From the NCBI GenBank assembly GCA_000708835.1, contig DF237016.1, forward strand, positions 179,837 through 243,836: a DNA stretch of 64,000 nucleotides, in the 5' to 3' direction. This document shows positions 47,301 through 59,700 of the stretch, in pieces. The position numbers and the translations under genes are program-made. Positions within the stretch are counted from its first letter, which is position 1; every line of letters begins with the position of its first letter. The stretch comes from Klebsormidium nitens. Lineage: Eukaryota; Streptophyta; Klebsormidiophyceae; Klebsormidiales; Klebsormidiaceae. The notes under the pieces are model-generated. The model did no database searches. It worked only from the letters and a program-made list of their open reading frames with translations, and was not told the origin of the DNA.

Positions 47301-50297
47301 TGAGTTCTTCCCGGTACAGTGGACTTTCACCTCAGCACCGCTGTTGCGCTCAACGACGTTCCGCACTTCGGCGCTCTCGGGAGCGTGCACGCACCACTTT
47401 TGAATCCGCATTTGGAACAGGGGTTTAGTTTCAGCCTGTGCGGAGTCCCCCACAGCGTGCACGCACCACTTTTGAATCCGCATTTGGAACAGGGGGCTAG
47501 ATTCAGCGTTTGCGGAGCCCCCCACAGCACATTGTCCACTTATTGATTGGCGAGGAGTGAAAGGTGTGTGCCAACTCGGCTTTGAACATTGCATGCAGCA
47601 CGAGCGGTGGGTTGCGAAAGCGGGAACGGAAATTGCGCACCAGAACTGATCAAGCCGCATCTGTTCAATTGATTGCAGAATACCGATGGCTGACGTTCAG
47701 AAGGCTGCCAAATTTGCCCAACAGATGAACAAGCACTTCAACATGTCGTACGCGGACGACACGCCGCTCACGGTGCAAGTCGCAATGGCGGGCTTTCCTG
47801 AGGAGGCCCGGGTCAGCAACTTCTCGGACGGGTATCGGATCCCCCGGTAAGTTGCTAATGGTTGGAGGATGCAGGCATTCTTTTGGGATGTTCAAGTCAA
47901 GGGCCGAGCTCTGCTTTTCTGTAGGAACAGTTCTCTCCAGTGCTCAGTCCCGTTTGCATCCAGCTCAGCCGTCCGTGCAACGAGCAAACGAGCATACGAA
48001 CCCGTGGGCATACCGCTCCGGTCTCTTTTAGAAGCTGTACAATGCTACTGATCCTGAACACCTCTCTTGATTTTGCAGAGAGCACGCCAAGGTGGACGAG
48101 AAGGCTGTCCAAGAGCTCTTGAAGGATCTTTGTCCGTGGATAGACAGGGAGTACAACAAGGCCAAGAAGGTGAGTGTCGTCCCCTGCGAGCTTTCTATCC
48201 TGTCCAAGAAGGCGTTCAAAATTTGAGCGAGTTGTTCGTCATGCCAAGTCGCGATGACCCGTTTTCGTGACTCGCAATGCGGACAGTCTGGCAAGTTTGG
48301 TCTTGGTCTGGGTGGATCTGTTGTACTTGTCACTGGTCTCGACGTGACGTCAAAGCACTTCAAAAAGCAATTATACATGTACTGTCACGAAGGCTTCTCG
48401 CTTTTTTGAATCATAGGTGGTAATTTCAACTCGTCAGGCATTGAGTCGGAAGAAGTTCTTTGTGCAAACATTGTCGTCATTGTGCTTCTCGCAGAGAAAC
48501 GAAAGAGCACGCTTGAAAGCGGGGCGAGACCTTACGGAGGAGGGTGTGCTCCGGTTCCTTCAAGAGAGCAAGCGGCTCTTCTTGGAGGACGCCGCCTACA
48601 TGCAGGACGAGTTCCCCGACCTGCCCATCTACGAGTTGAAGGTTTTCCAGTCACCGCACTGGGATTCGTTCAAGAAGGCCATCCTTGCAGCCGAAGCGGA
48701 TCCGGAGAGCTTTCTGCCACCAAGGAAAGACCTGCCGGTGAGAAGTTGTCAGCTGCGAACTGGAGTTCATGTTTCTTTTGTCAAATACTTTCAGACATTT
48801 TTGTCTCAGGTCTTGTCATTTCGATCAGGTGACCTGCCGCAGTCACAAGGTTCGTGTTGATAAGTGAGGGCTCTGCTTGTCCGCACCTGCCGCTTTCGAA
48901 CAGACTACATGCTGACGTCACCCGCAGGTCAGCAGTAGACTGTCGTCAAAGGTGAGATCAGTGACATTTGATGTCACCAGCAAGAGCAATGAGCTAGTGA
49001 CGAGGAACACACAATGCTTGTACTTCAGCTGCAAGAGCGATTCTGTCATTTCAGCGTGCCTTTAGTTATTGTGAGCACGCACTGAGTAACCCGTAAAGCA
49101 GGTACATAACTCTCTGCCGGTCTGCTTGCAAGTATCTGAAGAATCTAAGAAAGTGTATTCTTGATTGCAGTCGCGCATCCTCGAGGTGGTCAGCATCCTG
49201 AGCAACGAGTTAGCTGCTGTGAAGGAGGCAGTCCACAATGTGGGCGGTCAAGTGCAGCGCGGGGCTGCAGGGTCGGCCTACAGGTTGTCGGCGTTCGTCA
49301 GCTGATCGAGGGAGGATTAGCGACGCGAACAGAACCTGTTCCGACGGTTGACGCCAACGTGGAGAGCGCGACGCTCGGGGTGGAAGGAACCTTGAGAGCA
49401 GAGAACGAGCGTCTGCAACGAGAGGCGCGACTACATCGGGCAGAGATGGCCTACCTCAAGGCGTTCTACGCCGGCGCCGGGGAGACTGCTTCAACGGATC
49501 GAGGGGGCGAAACAGGTGACGTCAGAGGGGGCGTCGGAGAGGGCGGCGTTGGAGAGGGCGGCACGAACGAGGGGGAAGCGGCAGCGCGCGTTTTTGGTCA
49601 GGGGGTTGCGGCGCGCGCGAGGGCGCAACAGATGGCAGCCGGTGTGAGGCCGGAAGTCCAAGGTGGGAGGTTCAGGTTCGCACGAAGTGGAGGGTTTGGT
49701 GGGGAGGCTCGATCGGAGGGACGGAACGGGGGCGGTAAACGGCCTGAGGAAGTGAACCGAGCGGGAGAACCATCCACTTCGGGGCGGGGAGAAGTTGAAA
49801 GAGGAGCACGGACAGGGCAGCGTCGGCCGGAGAACAGAACGGAGGAAAGCGGTAGACAGCGGGCTGAAGCAACGGAGCCGGTCACTGATGGCGAAGGCGA
49901 AAGAAACGAAGAGGATCCAGGCCGAATTTATCGAGAAGGGGGCTATCCGTGGCCCCAGGTGAGCACGGTGGAAGACGTCTGGACGGAGTGGAGCTTTGGG
50001 CTTGAGAACCATCCGTCTATAACACAGTTGGAGGAAGAGAAGAAATTGTTTCCAGGAACGAACTGGAGAAAGGGGCCAGTCCATAGGAAAAGGTATTTTG
50101 AGAGGAAAGAGGTCATCGAGTTTGTGTTGAGGTTTCAAACAGAAAAGCAGTTGACTAGTACAGCTACGGCGGTGGAGGTGTTAGGAAGCAGGTACTCTAG
50201 TCATCGGAAGCTTCTAAACGAAATTGCACGATTGAAAAGAATCGAAAGAGTTGAACGACAAGCTGCTCGGGAGGAAGCAGAAGGTGATGATGACTAG
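44311..50297 (+). CDS. Crypton-type tyrosine recombinase with GCR1-like C-terminal domain
   Basis: A phase-consistent model has exons 44311-44661, 45009-45095, 45305-45360, 45770-45919, 46239-46359, 46614-46750, 47065-47229, 47679-47846, 48079-48169, 48495-48737 and 49284-50297, giving 860 residues. The acidic/basic N-terminus leads into a SAM-like core-binding helix set (YKAGPKAYQ, WADITAEGIRTFFRE). The catalytic core shows Arg227 nine residues before WSD, a VLRHKNPLF strand, His342-x-x-Arg345 (VTHFGRKQG) and candidate nucleophile Tyr380, eleven residues before AMAGF. The second His/Trp is not obvious. Residues 391-523 (LCPWIDREY, EDAAYMQDEFPDLPIYELKV) match the Ndc10/Crypton extension. After a coiled coil, residues about 744-830 (STVEDVWTEWSFGLENHPS, then W-R-K-G-P) match GCR1_C, the DNA-binding domain of fungal Cryptons. 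Either a mobile-element gene or a domesticated copy. Confidence 0.78.
47382..47525 (+). repeat. 72-base tandem duplication in a recombinase intron
   Basis: Two copies starting at AGCGTGCACGCACCAC (47382 and 47454) run through TTTTGAATCCGCATTTGG and GGAACAGGGG to a CCCCCACAGC end. They lie wholly inside the intron 47230-47678. The duplication is fairly recent, with about 90 % identity by eye. Confidence 0.85.
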
Positions 50298-51014
50298 TAC
50301 TTTAATACGGATGCGGACATATGTTGGGGAAGCAAACTTCAGTGTAAATTATTTAGAAAAATCTTTATTGTACCGGTAGCTTTGACATTTGATAACGTGC
50401 TGTAGGGGACAAACAATCTGTAACAATCTGTACATGTACGTATTGTTACAAACTGCACATGTACGTATTCCAGTAATCTTTTTCCCTTCGAGCAGTTCTT
50501 CTCCTACAAACGGTATCATGCCGAACTCCTCTCCAATACTGACGCGAATCATGCTCAACTTGTTGAATTAAGTCGGCCATGTGATCGTATGAATTCTAGC
50601 AAAGCTTTTCCTGCATAATAACAAAGTATTGATGGGCGAGGCTCAGTTCTATGATTGATGGGCGATGGGGCGAGGCTCAGTTATGTGCATCATGTAAATA
50701 CTACTTTGGTACTTGGTAAATCTGTAGACGGCCGCGGCCGAATCAGTACGGTGAAATGCACCTGAATTACATGATGCTGTACACTGTTACATTGCAAGAG
50801 TGGATATGAGAAAAGTTATGTAATCGGTACTTCTGGCATAAAAAGCAATGCGCGTACTAGCTATAATATCAATTAACACGCGTGGTTCAGATGCAAAAAT
50901 GTCCGGTCTGCAGCATGAAGAATCACCGCAAGTTCCGACGCAACCAAATGACCCGTGATGCAATAGAAGCTCCACATGCCGATCAGAGCTGAGCCTCCAT
51001 ATCAGGAGCTATGC
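50298..51014. other. 3' flank of the recombinase, no gene
   Basis: AT-richer sequence. ATGTACGTATT with its flanks occurs twice near 50430-50470, and GATGGGCGAGGCTCAGTT twice near 50632-50682. No terminal inverted repeat pairs with the recombinase 5' flank, as expected for Cryptons, which lack such repeats. Confidence 0.45.
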
Positions 51015-51243
51015 ATGCCAGGGCGCCGCCGCATGCGGCGCGCGCGGCAGGCGGTCACGCGGCCGCCCGGCCGGCAGGCCCGGCCGGGCGGCGCGCTGCC
51101 AGTGCAGTCACGGTACGTCACTGCGGCCAGGCTTAGGGCTAGCTGCAGTGCGGCCGCGCGGCCAGCGAAGTTGCGCGCCCGGCCGCCGGCGGGCCGCGCG
51201 CCACACTGCGCGCGGCACTGTATTGAGTCGGCGCGGGCGGCGT
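51015..51243. other. Very GC-rich island
   Basis: About 230 bases with G+C roughly 75 % by eye, dominated by GGCCG, CGCGCG and GCCGGC. It stands inside AT-richer flanks. Long frames appear in every phase because stops are rare here; none is a credible gene. It could be an unmethylated CpG-type island, a satellite remnant or foreign sequence. Confidence 0.6.
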
Positions 51244-51829
51244 TCGCTGTGGCCGTGCTTGACAATATAACCGATTGAGTATATTCCACAGTGCACATAT
51301 AAGTTATGATAAATTGTAGTAGTGCCGATGTCGTATCGGTGTCGGCCGCGGACTCCCATAGACTCGGTACGCACCGGTCTGAGGCTTCAGCGGGTTGGTA
51401 GGTCGCGAGGGAGGACAGGAAATGGGGGACGGCGGTACCGTCCTCCGTCCGGTCCTCGAGTGGTGGGGACTTATGTCCGCACGCGGCGGGCCGTGTTGCG
51501 ATCCTTGTATGAAACAACCAGGGGCGGTACCGTACTGGTATATACGGTCCCCCTCATGCAAGTACCACTGCACAGTGTGGTAGGTACCTCGTGTCGAGGC
51601 TGGTCTCCGTTCCCAAAACCGTCCCTTGGCCGGTCTTGCTTCAAATTTTGCCCCGCGGTGTGGCGTCTTTTCAGTCAATTTTGCCCGACGGTGTTTTGGT
51701 CTTCGTCCCCGACCGGCGTCCCCAGCGTCCTCGGCGGTGTCCCCCATGATTCATTCCAAAGTCAAGCCTCTTCCTGATGCATCAAATCATTAAATAGCCT
51801 CCAAAGAGAATGGCCACCTTACTCGGGTT

Positions 51830-52045
51830 TCATGCCAGACGCTGACGGGCGTGCCGGCGAGCCACGCATGCCAAGTCTGCAAGAGCGCCGGCAACCCCAG
51901 CAAGATGCTGCTCTGCGACTACTGCTTGGCGTGTGGCTATGCCCAAGGTGCCGAGAAGCGGAGGCGCAGCAGGTGTGACTCGCTTTGGCCGCGGGAACCG
52001 CAGTGGCAGCGAGTGGGGGGGAAATGGATAGGCCCGGTCGAATAG
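51830..52045 (+). pseudogene. PHD-finger remnant
   Basis: The frame reads ACQVCKSAGNPSKMLLCDYC, then LACGYA. The spacing C-x2-C...NPSKMLLCD-x-C is that of the first half of a PHD zinc finger (usually followed by GYHxxCL). The second half, with the His and last Cys pair, is missing and the frame closes at 52045 without another domain. There is no start or splice context that would make a complete gene. It is probably a fragment of a chromatin-reader gene or of a transposon that carried one. Confidence 0.5.
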
Positions 52046-52273
52046 GGTCGTTTTGTTCATTTTCATCATGTCGCGAGGTGTCAAGGGTCGAGTAGGCCAT
52101 GCATAGTCTGTGCCGGCAGGGATAGACGGGTAGGAGTAGGCCACGTGGCCGTTCCCGATGCCAGCCGGCAGAGGAGACGATACCGCACGGCAGATTGGAG
52201 GAGTTGTCGAGAAGAAGCGGGTTCGAGTGGCGGTGGAAAGGACTGGTGCTCGCGAAGAGGTTGGAGGAGCTGG

Positions 52274-52385
52274 TTGCGTCAGAAAGGCTCAAAGTCTGCG
52301 AACGGATATCAGCACTGGCACTCAGTGCTTGCGTCAGAAAGGCTCCCCAAAGTCTGCGAACGGATATCAGCACTGGCAATGGACT
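52274..52385 (+). repeat. Two tandem copies of about 55-60 bases
   Basis: GCGTCAGAAAGGCTC, AAAGTCTGCGAACGG and ATATCAGCACTGGCA occur in the same order at about 52274 and 52332, with a small insertion in the second copy. A third partial CACTGGCA follows. Non-coding. Confidence 0.85.
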
Positions 52386-52389
52386 CAGC

Positions 52390-53759
52390 CCACTGGCAGT
52401 CACTGAAAGTGCGGATATATGCTTAGTCGAGGAAGGATTAAGGAAATGGTCACGTCAAAGAAGGTTGTACATGCAGAATTCGTACTTAGTGCGAAGTAGC
52501 TATTGTTCTGCAAATCAACGACCAAGAACTAAGTTTCTCTGAAGTAGACAGTTCCTAGTCCCTTCTGAGTCAGATGTTTATTGACCTAACAAGTCTCTCA
52601 GTCGCTGGGGTTGTATGTCAACTCTTTGGTCCAAGTTCCAAGTCCCTTTTCTACTGAATGACTAGTTGACCAGCTTCCTCTTGGAGACTTGACTGATCCG
52701 TTGAAAGGATCGACGCACATGCATGCTCATCATGCAATGATCTGGCACCGATCAATGTGCGTCACGCGTCGGACTATGCATCCTGATATTGCATATACGT
52801 TGCAGTATTTTACTTAAACCATGTATCAGTCGCTTCCAGACTATATATGCTTTACGAATGCCGTTCAACAAGCTGCGCAATCCAAGTTTTTGTGTGCAAC
52901 AATATCAGGCCTGGGCGGCAGGCTCGGAGCTACGCATCAGAATACAAGAGTATGGGAAGGGTTGTGTTCCATAAACGTCCTAATTGCTGAAGCCTTGAAT
53001 TCAAAGTTACGTGCACAGAATTGAACGCAAGCGGGCCCGGGGGTCTCGTTTGTTTCATCAAGATAAGTACAGTAAGTATATGTGACTGTACCGGCCAGAG
53101 TTGCCTATCTATAACAAAGACGATCGCCGAAGCAAAAACGTCTTTGGAACGCTATGAAGTTTGAGCACGGGTTAATGCAGCTATGCGGAAGCTTGAAATG
53201 AGATGCCGGATCGTGAGTCCATATGAGGTCCTGTTATACTCGGCGAGATCAGTGCCCAAACTCTAGGAGAACGGGTCTGGTCTTAAGACTGCCAGGGCGT
53301 CTGCAAGTATACGGTTCCTTAACCAGTCTGTAGGTGTCTTATGTGCATGGTGAACCTAGGTCCAATCCTACGACGCCATGTCAGCGCCTTATCTACGCCT
53401 GTTTTCGAATGACGGCTGCTATATATGCCACATCAGCAGAGCCTGATCAACGAAGGCTTCAAAATGGGGAATGAAGTTCTGCGCCTTCATCATGAAGCTT
53501 CCCGCGAAGCTTCCTTAACAGATTGGATACGAGTCGGGCACACTACAATGAATGCCTTATGATTGCATGAGAGCTCCAGTTGTGCGCCAGTCCACTACTT
53601 CGTGTGCCACAATACTGTGGCTTCATAGCCTAGCTACTAAGAGCGAGTACAATCAGAACATGCAACCTAAAAGCCGAACCCCCTGACTAACCCCACCCGT
53701 CGCTAATACTTTTCACCGGGTCTGGCAACCTTCACATAGATTACCCAAACATAACCCCA
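52390..53759. other. Intergenic region, no gene seen
   Basis: A frame of 67 codons at 52821-53024 has no domain. A short MHPDIAY-like peptide near 52778 recalls Copia polymerases, but nothing adjacent supports it. The 3' end of the phosphatase-EF-hand gene follows. Confidence 0.4.
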
Positions 53760-56700
53760 TCAGTTCAGCTGCACCACCATGCCGTACGCGTTGAAATAGG
53801 CGAGGAACTCGTCGAATTCCACGTCGCCGCTGCCGTCCGAGTCCATGACTTCGAACAGTTTGCGCACCACAAATTCGTTGATGTGCGTGCTCCCAGTGGT
53901 CCGCTTCTGCAGGTCTCGCACCAGGTCCGTCATTTCGAGCAGCGTCAGGCTGTTGCTCTTGTCGGTGTCGTAGCGCGCCCACATCTTCTCCAACTGCACG
54001 CGAGGGATTGACGGAGGTTTTCAGCGGGCAAATCGTGGATGGTTAACCACGGGCAATCTTTTGTAACTTCGCGCGCGAGATTGGCGGGCGTTCTCGGCCG
54101 TGAACGGTTATAGGCTCATCGAGAAGAAGTGACGTGAACAACAACCAAGGTTGGGCGGTAACCAGCCTTAGAGGAAGCTTATGCAACGGTTATGTGGCCA
54201 ATAACCTTAAATTTGAGACTGAAAATCGGCCTCGAAGTGCAGCGTCAGGCTGTTGCTCTTAACGGTGTCGTAGCGCGCCCACATCTTCTCCAACTGCGCG
54301 CGCGAAAGTGGCGGGAGGTTTTAGCCGTGAAAGGTTAAACGATGACTAAGAAGGTGAAGTGAACGAAAAATAGACTTTGGGCGGTTAACGGTCTTAGAGC
54401 AAGGTTGGGTAACGGTTATGTTTTCAATAAACCTGAAACTCAAGTCTCAGAATGGGTTCCTGTTATTGGCAGGGGAGAGTGCAAGACGTAAATCGACAGG
54501 AAGATGAGAGACGGACAACCGGCAGGGCCAACGCAACCCGAATTGAGCCTCTTTCACGAGGAATTCACAATGATGATTTGATTTTACGTACGTTGAGTTA
54601 GGCTCCTAGGTTGAGTAGAATCGGTTGCCCGGCAATATCAGTGAAACAAGAAACCTGGACTTAAAGCAAACGTGCTCCTATCCCTAGACACTCAAACACC
54701 TGCCCGAACCAATCCCGCGTCTCACGGTCATGGCCGATCAGTAGCTTAAGTCAACTTAATCGTTACACACGGATTGTTGGAAAATAACCTATTGTGCGGT
54801 GACGAGCTGTTCAGACGCTGGGTATATATGCGTTCCATAAGCAAAGTTGGGTGGTAACCTGGAATGCACCAATGTTAGAGCCCATCTATTTGTCCATCAC
54901 CAAAACTGTTTAGAAACTGTCAGCCTGTTTAGCAGCAAGCCCTCCTATGTTGACATCAGTCAAGTCCGAACCGGTACCCAAACCCACCTCCTCGCGGTCC
55001 ATCTTCTCCTCCTGGTGCGCCTCGATGAGCATCTCCTTCGAGAAGCGTGACACGAGGAACCGTTGCGTCAGCGTCGGCACGATGAAGAAGAAGAGCGACA
55101 GCCAGAACTTGGCGTAGTCCGTGTGCGAGCCTCCATCGGCGCTGGCCTGCTGTGCGTCGCTAGCTTGTGCCAGCGCTGCAACGTCAGAAAAAAGGAGCGG
55201 TTAAAATTGTTTTCTAAAGTAGGTACGATAAGCTTAGGTTAAGGTACTGTGAAGGATAGCGTTAGTATTGGGGTTAGGGTGGGTACTGGTGCGGAGCGGG
55301 TGATCGTTTGGGTTTAGGCTTTTAGTGTTAGCTTCGTATTTCTTGAATCTTCTATTGGTAAGCAGTTTCTCAGGTGAATCAAAGTTAATAGGAATATGCC
55401 GGCGCGCAGCCTTTGAAGGATCCATTTCAGCGAAGTTGAAGTTCCGAGATCTCACCCGCCCACAAAAAAATGTTCGGAGTTGCCAGCACGATGTACAGGT
55501 CCAGGTTATGACCCGGGGTTAGCAGGTTCCCCCGGAAGAACTTCTGCCACGTGGCAGCCAGCAGCGCCCCCAGCAGCTGCATGCCGACCACCTGGGCTAG
55601 CGCCAGCCAGAACTGTTGAAAGCACCTCTGCACGCGCGCGCACGTTGAAATGGGGCTATTAACCTGACCGGGTTGATGCCTGGTTAAGTGTGGTCCTGCG
55701 GCTAAGGGATCATGTGCGAGAATGATTGAGTTATATTGTTCAGTGTGCGACTGCAAGTCGACTCGACGAAGGTGAAAGTGACAAGATTTCTGGAGGAGGG
55801 GTTAGGCAAAGCGAAGATTAGGACCGGATTCTCGATCTCGAAGCAGGTTGAAGCTTGGATCCGTCGGCGGAGATTGGAGCCAGTTGTGACGATATTTCAA
55901 AGATTAAGAGGCCTTGAACGGGCAAGAGGGCGAGTAGAAGCATGAAACGCAAGTGCCTTCTACTGAAGCATTTTTCTTCGAGACCAAACCGCAAAATGGG
56001 CAGAAAGAGCGCTGTTGATAGGTACTAAACAGCCTCCAAAGAACGCTGACGGCCGGACAATTCGACGTCTCGGTAGTTACCTGAATAATGAAAACCTCTG
56101 CTGTGCTGTACGTGTGGTTGAACACGAGGTGGATGAGCGACTCGGGTGTAAACTGGTACCCGGAGAAGAGCCCCAGGCACATGAAGGCAACCGTACCGAG
56201 CCACTGCCACTTCTTGGCGTGCTTCTTGCAATCCACCGGGGAGCGCCTGGAGAATTGGAACGACACGTAAGCGGCAGTCCATTGTTGGAAGCTCATGGGG
56301 GGACGATCGTGAGCAGACTCAATAAGTGTTCGATCCTATTTCGGCATGGGCGTGTCTGCGAGTGGGGTGTTCCGCTGGTCAATACGATCCTGATGCAACT
56401 GCAATATTTTCAACTTGACCATTCTGAGTGCGCTGTTAAGAATCGAAACTTGCGAGGATGTTGCTATGACTCGATCCTCTTCCTTTTCCGAAAATCACAT
56501 ACCAGTTCCAACTCTTTCTTCGTATTGTTTATTCAAGAGCTTTTTGTTTAGTGTGCATATCGTGCGTTCAAAGGATCCATCGGAATCGACCCAACTGCGC
56601 TTTGATCGAGCCCCTTTTTCAATGGGTTGATCATACGGAAGTGTATCTGTCCTCAGAGTTCGGGTGTTAACCTTGGTTATGAGCTGGCAATGCGCTGGTC

Positions 56701-59700
56701 ATGGGCTGCTTAGAAAGTTGTTACGTGTTCAGTAACCAGACTAGAACAACTACCAGATAACCAGCCTTGGAATAAGCTTAACACCCAATTACTTGTTCAC
56801 CGACTTTAAGACTTCACTCTCAATTGTCAGCCTGGTTTTGTAGCAGCGAGAACTTGATTCCTGTGCTCGACCCACCTGCGCCAGATCTGAGCGATGGCGC
56901 CTGGAACGGCGAGCCCGACGGCAAGAAGGATGTAGAAGAACTGGGCTGGTTAGAAAGTGGTCAAATAACCAACAACCAGACTAGCGTCCCTGCCTTGGAA
57001 GAAGGCTAAAGCGGGGTTATTGATTCACTAAGTTTAAGCTTCACTCCGAGTCCCAGCCTGGTTAGCAGCCAAAACGTTTTGGTTAGAGTAAACCCACCTG
57101 CGCCAGATCTGGGCGATGGCCCCGGGCACGCCGAGCCCGACGGCAAGAAGTATGTAAAAGAACGTCATGTCCTCCGGCTTAAACACCGTTACGTCCGTGG
57201 CTGAGAGGATGATCAGGAGAAGCGGCTGCAACAGGCTGGCAATCAGAGACACTACCTGTGGAAGAGATGACACTCATTGTGTAAGAATATCGCTGTGAAA
57301 GACCTGGAAAATTTATCAAGGCACCATCTAAGTTCTAGAAATCGTTCGACAGAGTAGTGTTCGGAAAGGCAAATCGAACATAATTTTACATTCCGTGATC
57401 GTCTGTCGAATCGAAGCTAACTTTTGGGCTCCATCCGATTCTTTCCGATTCCCGGGGGTCTTGAAGTGCACTTGAATCCTACTGGCGGCGTATCGGCCGC
57501 GAAGAAGTATCCGTCCGCTTTAATTACATCAAAAAGTAGCTGTTGTCGCTCACAAACCGCACTCTCCAGCGTGACAGCTCTACTGAACGGGCGAGAGATT
57601 TCACTCTCCGAAATCGGCACCAATCAAATCCATCGACTCAAACCCTACAGTCAAAGAGACTTCATAAGCGTAGCCACTTCCGAAAGGGAGCGAAGAGAAA
57701 AATTAAGCATTGACAGTCCGCTGCGTTTGAAGCGCTTGTAGATCAGAGCCGCCTGGGGCCAGGTTCCTGGGAAAAGGGGCAGGCGATCGCTTACCACTGA
57801 GAGGTATAGTCCGCCCCCCCACAGCAGTGACACAGTTGCGCACGTCAGCGCAGGTGGCACGAGCCAATACAACGCGAACAGCTGTCCCGCCACGTCACGC
57901 TTGAATGGCGTTAGCAACAGCGGCACCATCACGATGACGCGAGCAACGAACTGGGCGAAGTAGATGAAAGCCGCGCTCAGAGGCGCGCGCGCGAACGAGA
58001 TCGGGAGGTCGATTTCCAGGTAGGAGTAGAGCGTCGAGAAGAATAGTGCGACGGTAAGAAAAGTCTGCAAGGGCCAGGAAATGTGGTTTGAGTTTTCGAA
58101 TCTGAGCGGAGCAGACGAGCCCGCCTGAATGCGGCCATGACGTGGCTGTCGATAGACGCACCAGACTGTGTTGAATTCACAAGGTTGCCAAGAGTCAAGT
58201 TGCATTAGTCATGCAGAGAAGAAGCCAAGGCATGGGTACGTACAAGAAAAGGTTGGAGCCAGACAAGAACAAAGGACAAGACTCTCAAAATCTTGCTAAA
58301 TTCCGACGGAACAAAATCAAGCTCGTCGGCCGTGCTGCCATTTGATGTGATTCCCGAAACAGGCTGAAGCTGCCGCGGATTTCTCGTTTAACCGTATCGG
58401 ATAAGAAAACTGCTTCAAAATAGTGACGGGCCTTCTGCGAGTGCCCACCAACCAGGAACGTCGTTGCAGGGTGGATTGGGATCAGAGTTCTATGGACGTT
58501 CAAGAAAACGAAAGCAGCCTCGAGCAATATTCATTGTCACCAGGCGCGGCGCTTCCGCACGCTGCAAGAGCTTGGTTCTACTTCACAGGAAGGGTTTCGA
58601 TCCTAGTCAGATTGAAATCAACGTACTCAGCCAGCTTTTCACCAGCTTCATCCGGTGGGATTAGTAAGACCGAAGACTAAGCAGGCTTGGTCAACGGTAC
58701 TTTGTTATCATGAGGTTCTTCTCAGTCTCGACTGCCCCCACCTGAAAGAGCGGCTTCGGCATGGCGTCGGTAAAGTACCAGCGGAGGAGCAGACCGACGA
58801 TGAACAGAAGCGGCGACAAATTGAGCCCGTGCAGGGCCACCATGTCGCCCAGCTTCTGGATGAACTTCCCGAAGCCGCCCGTCTCCATGTTCTTGTACTT
58901 GACCAGATCGGAGCGGCTGAGGGCCTTTCCGTTAGGCAGACTGCACGAGAGAGCGCAAGTTACAAGAAACACTTTGGGCATCAGATACGGATGATTATGG
59001 TCTGGCTTACAAAGTGGTTCAGTTAGTGTCGAATAACCAGACTCGGGCGGCGACCAACTTTGGAACCTGAAGGTAAAAGCCCAGTTTTCTGGTCAGATAA
59101 CCCGATACGCAAGTTTGGTGATCAGCCTGGTTAGCAGGGAAAGTTTTTAGTACACATCAATGAGGCATTGCGCCTGCACGAAGAGATGCTGGCAAGTGCG
59201 GTAGCGTTCTTTATTCTGGAAGTGTTGAACGTAAGACGTATCTAAGGATTCCCAACTCGCAGACACAGCAAAAGACAGACCGGTTTTCTAGCTAAATGGG
59301 CTTCGGCTCAAGGGGCGGCTTTGGAGCGCGGATGATTGAACATTTGGTCGAAGATCTAGCTCTAGAGAATTTGAAAAACTCTGCTTCTCAGGTTTGAAAA
59401 AGAGCGTACTTGGACAGGATGCGGGAACCCTGAGTAGTTTTCATCTGTCAAGTCGTCTCAGCAATCACAGAAAAGTCGGAAGCAAAACTTTTATCCAATC
59501 CATGATGAGAGTGGGGTCTTTTGCCACGAATGTTGCTGCGAGGGCGTATGAACACCAGACACGATGTCCTATGTGAAGACCAAAACCCTCCTGATTGCAA
59601 CCGGTTCATCCTCAGCCTCCCCTAGAAATTCGAGGTACGTGTGTTGGACTCACTTGAAGTGAAAGAAGTCGCCCGCCGTCAGTCCGTCCAAATAGAACGC

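Noticed and set aside
49491-50138. 215-codon antisense frame over the recombinase tail
   Set aside because: It is a shadow of the purine-rich GCR1-tail exon; its product is low-complexity Pro/Ser/Arg without a domain.
52778-52830. Possible Copia polymerase fragment (MHPDIAY)
   Set aside because: Only seven residues match the memory of the motif and nothing on either side fits; chance is likely.
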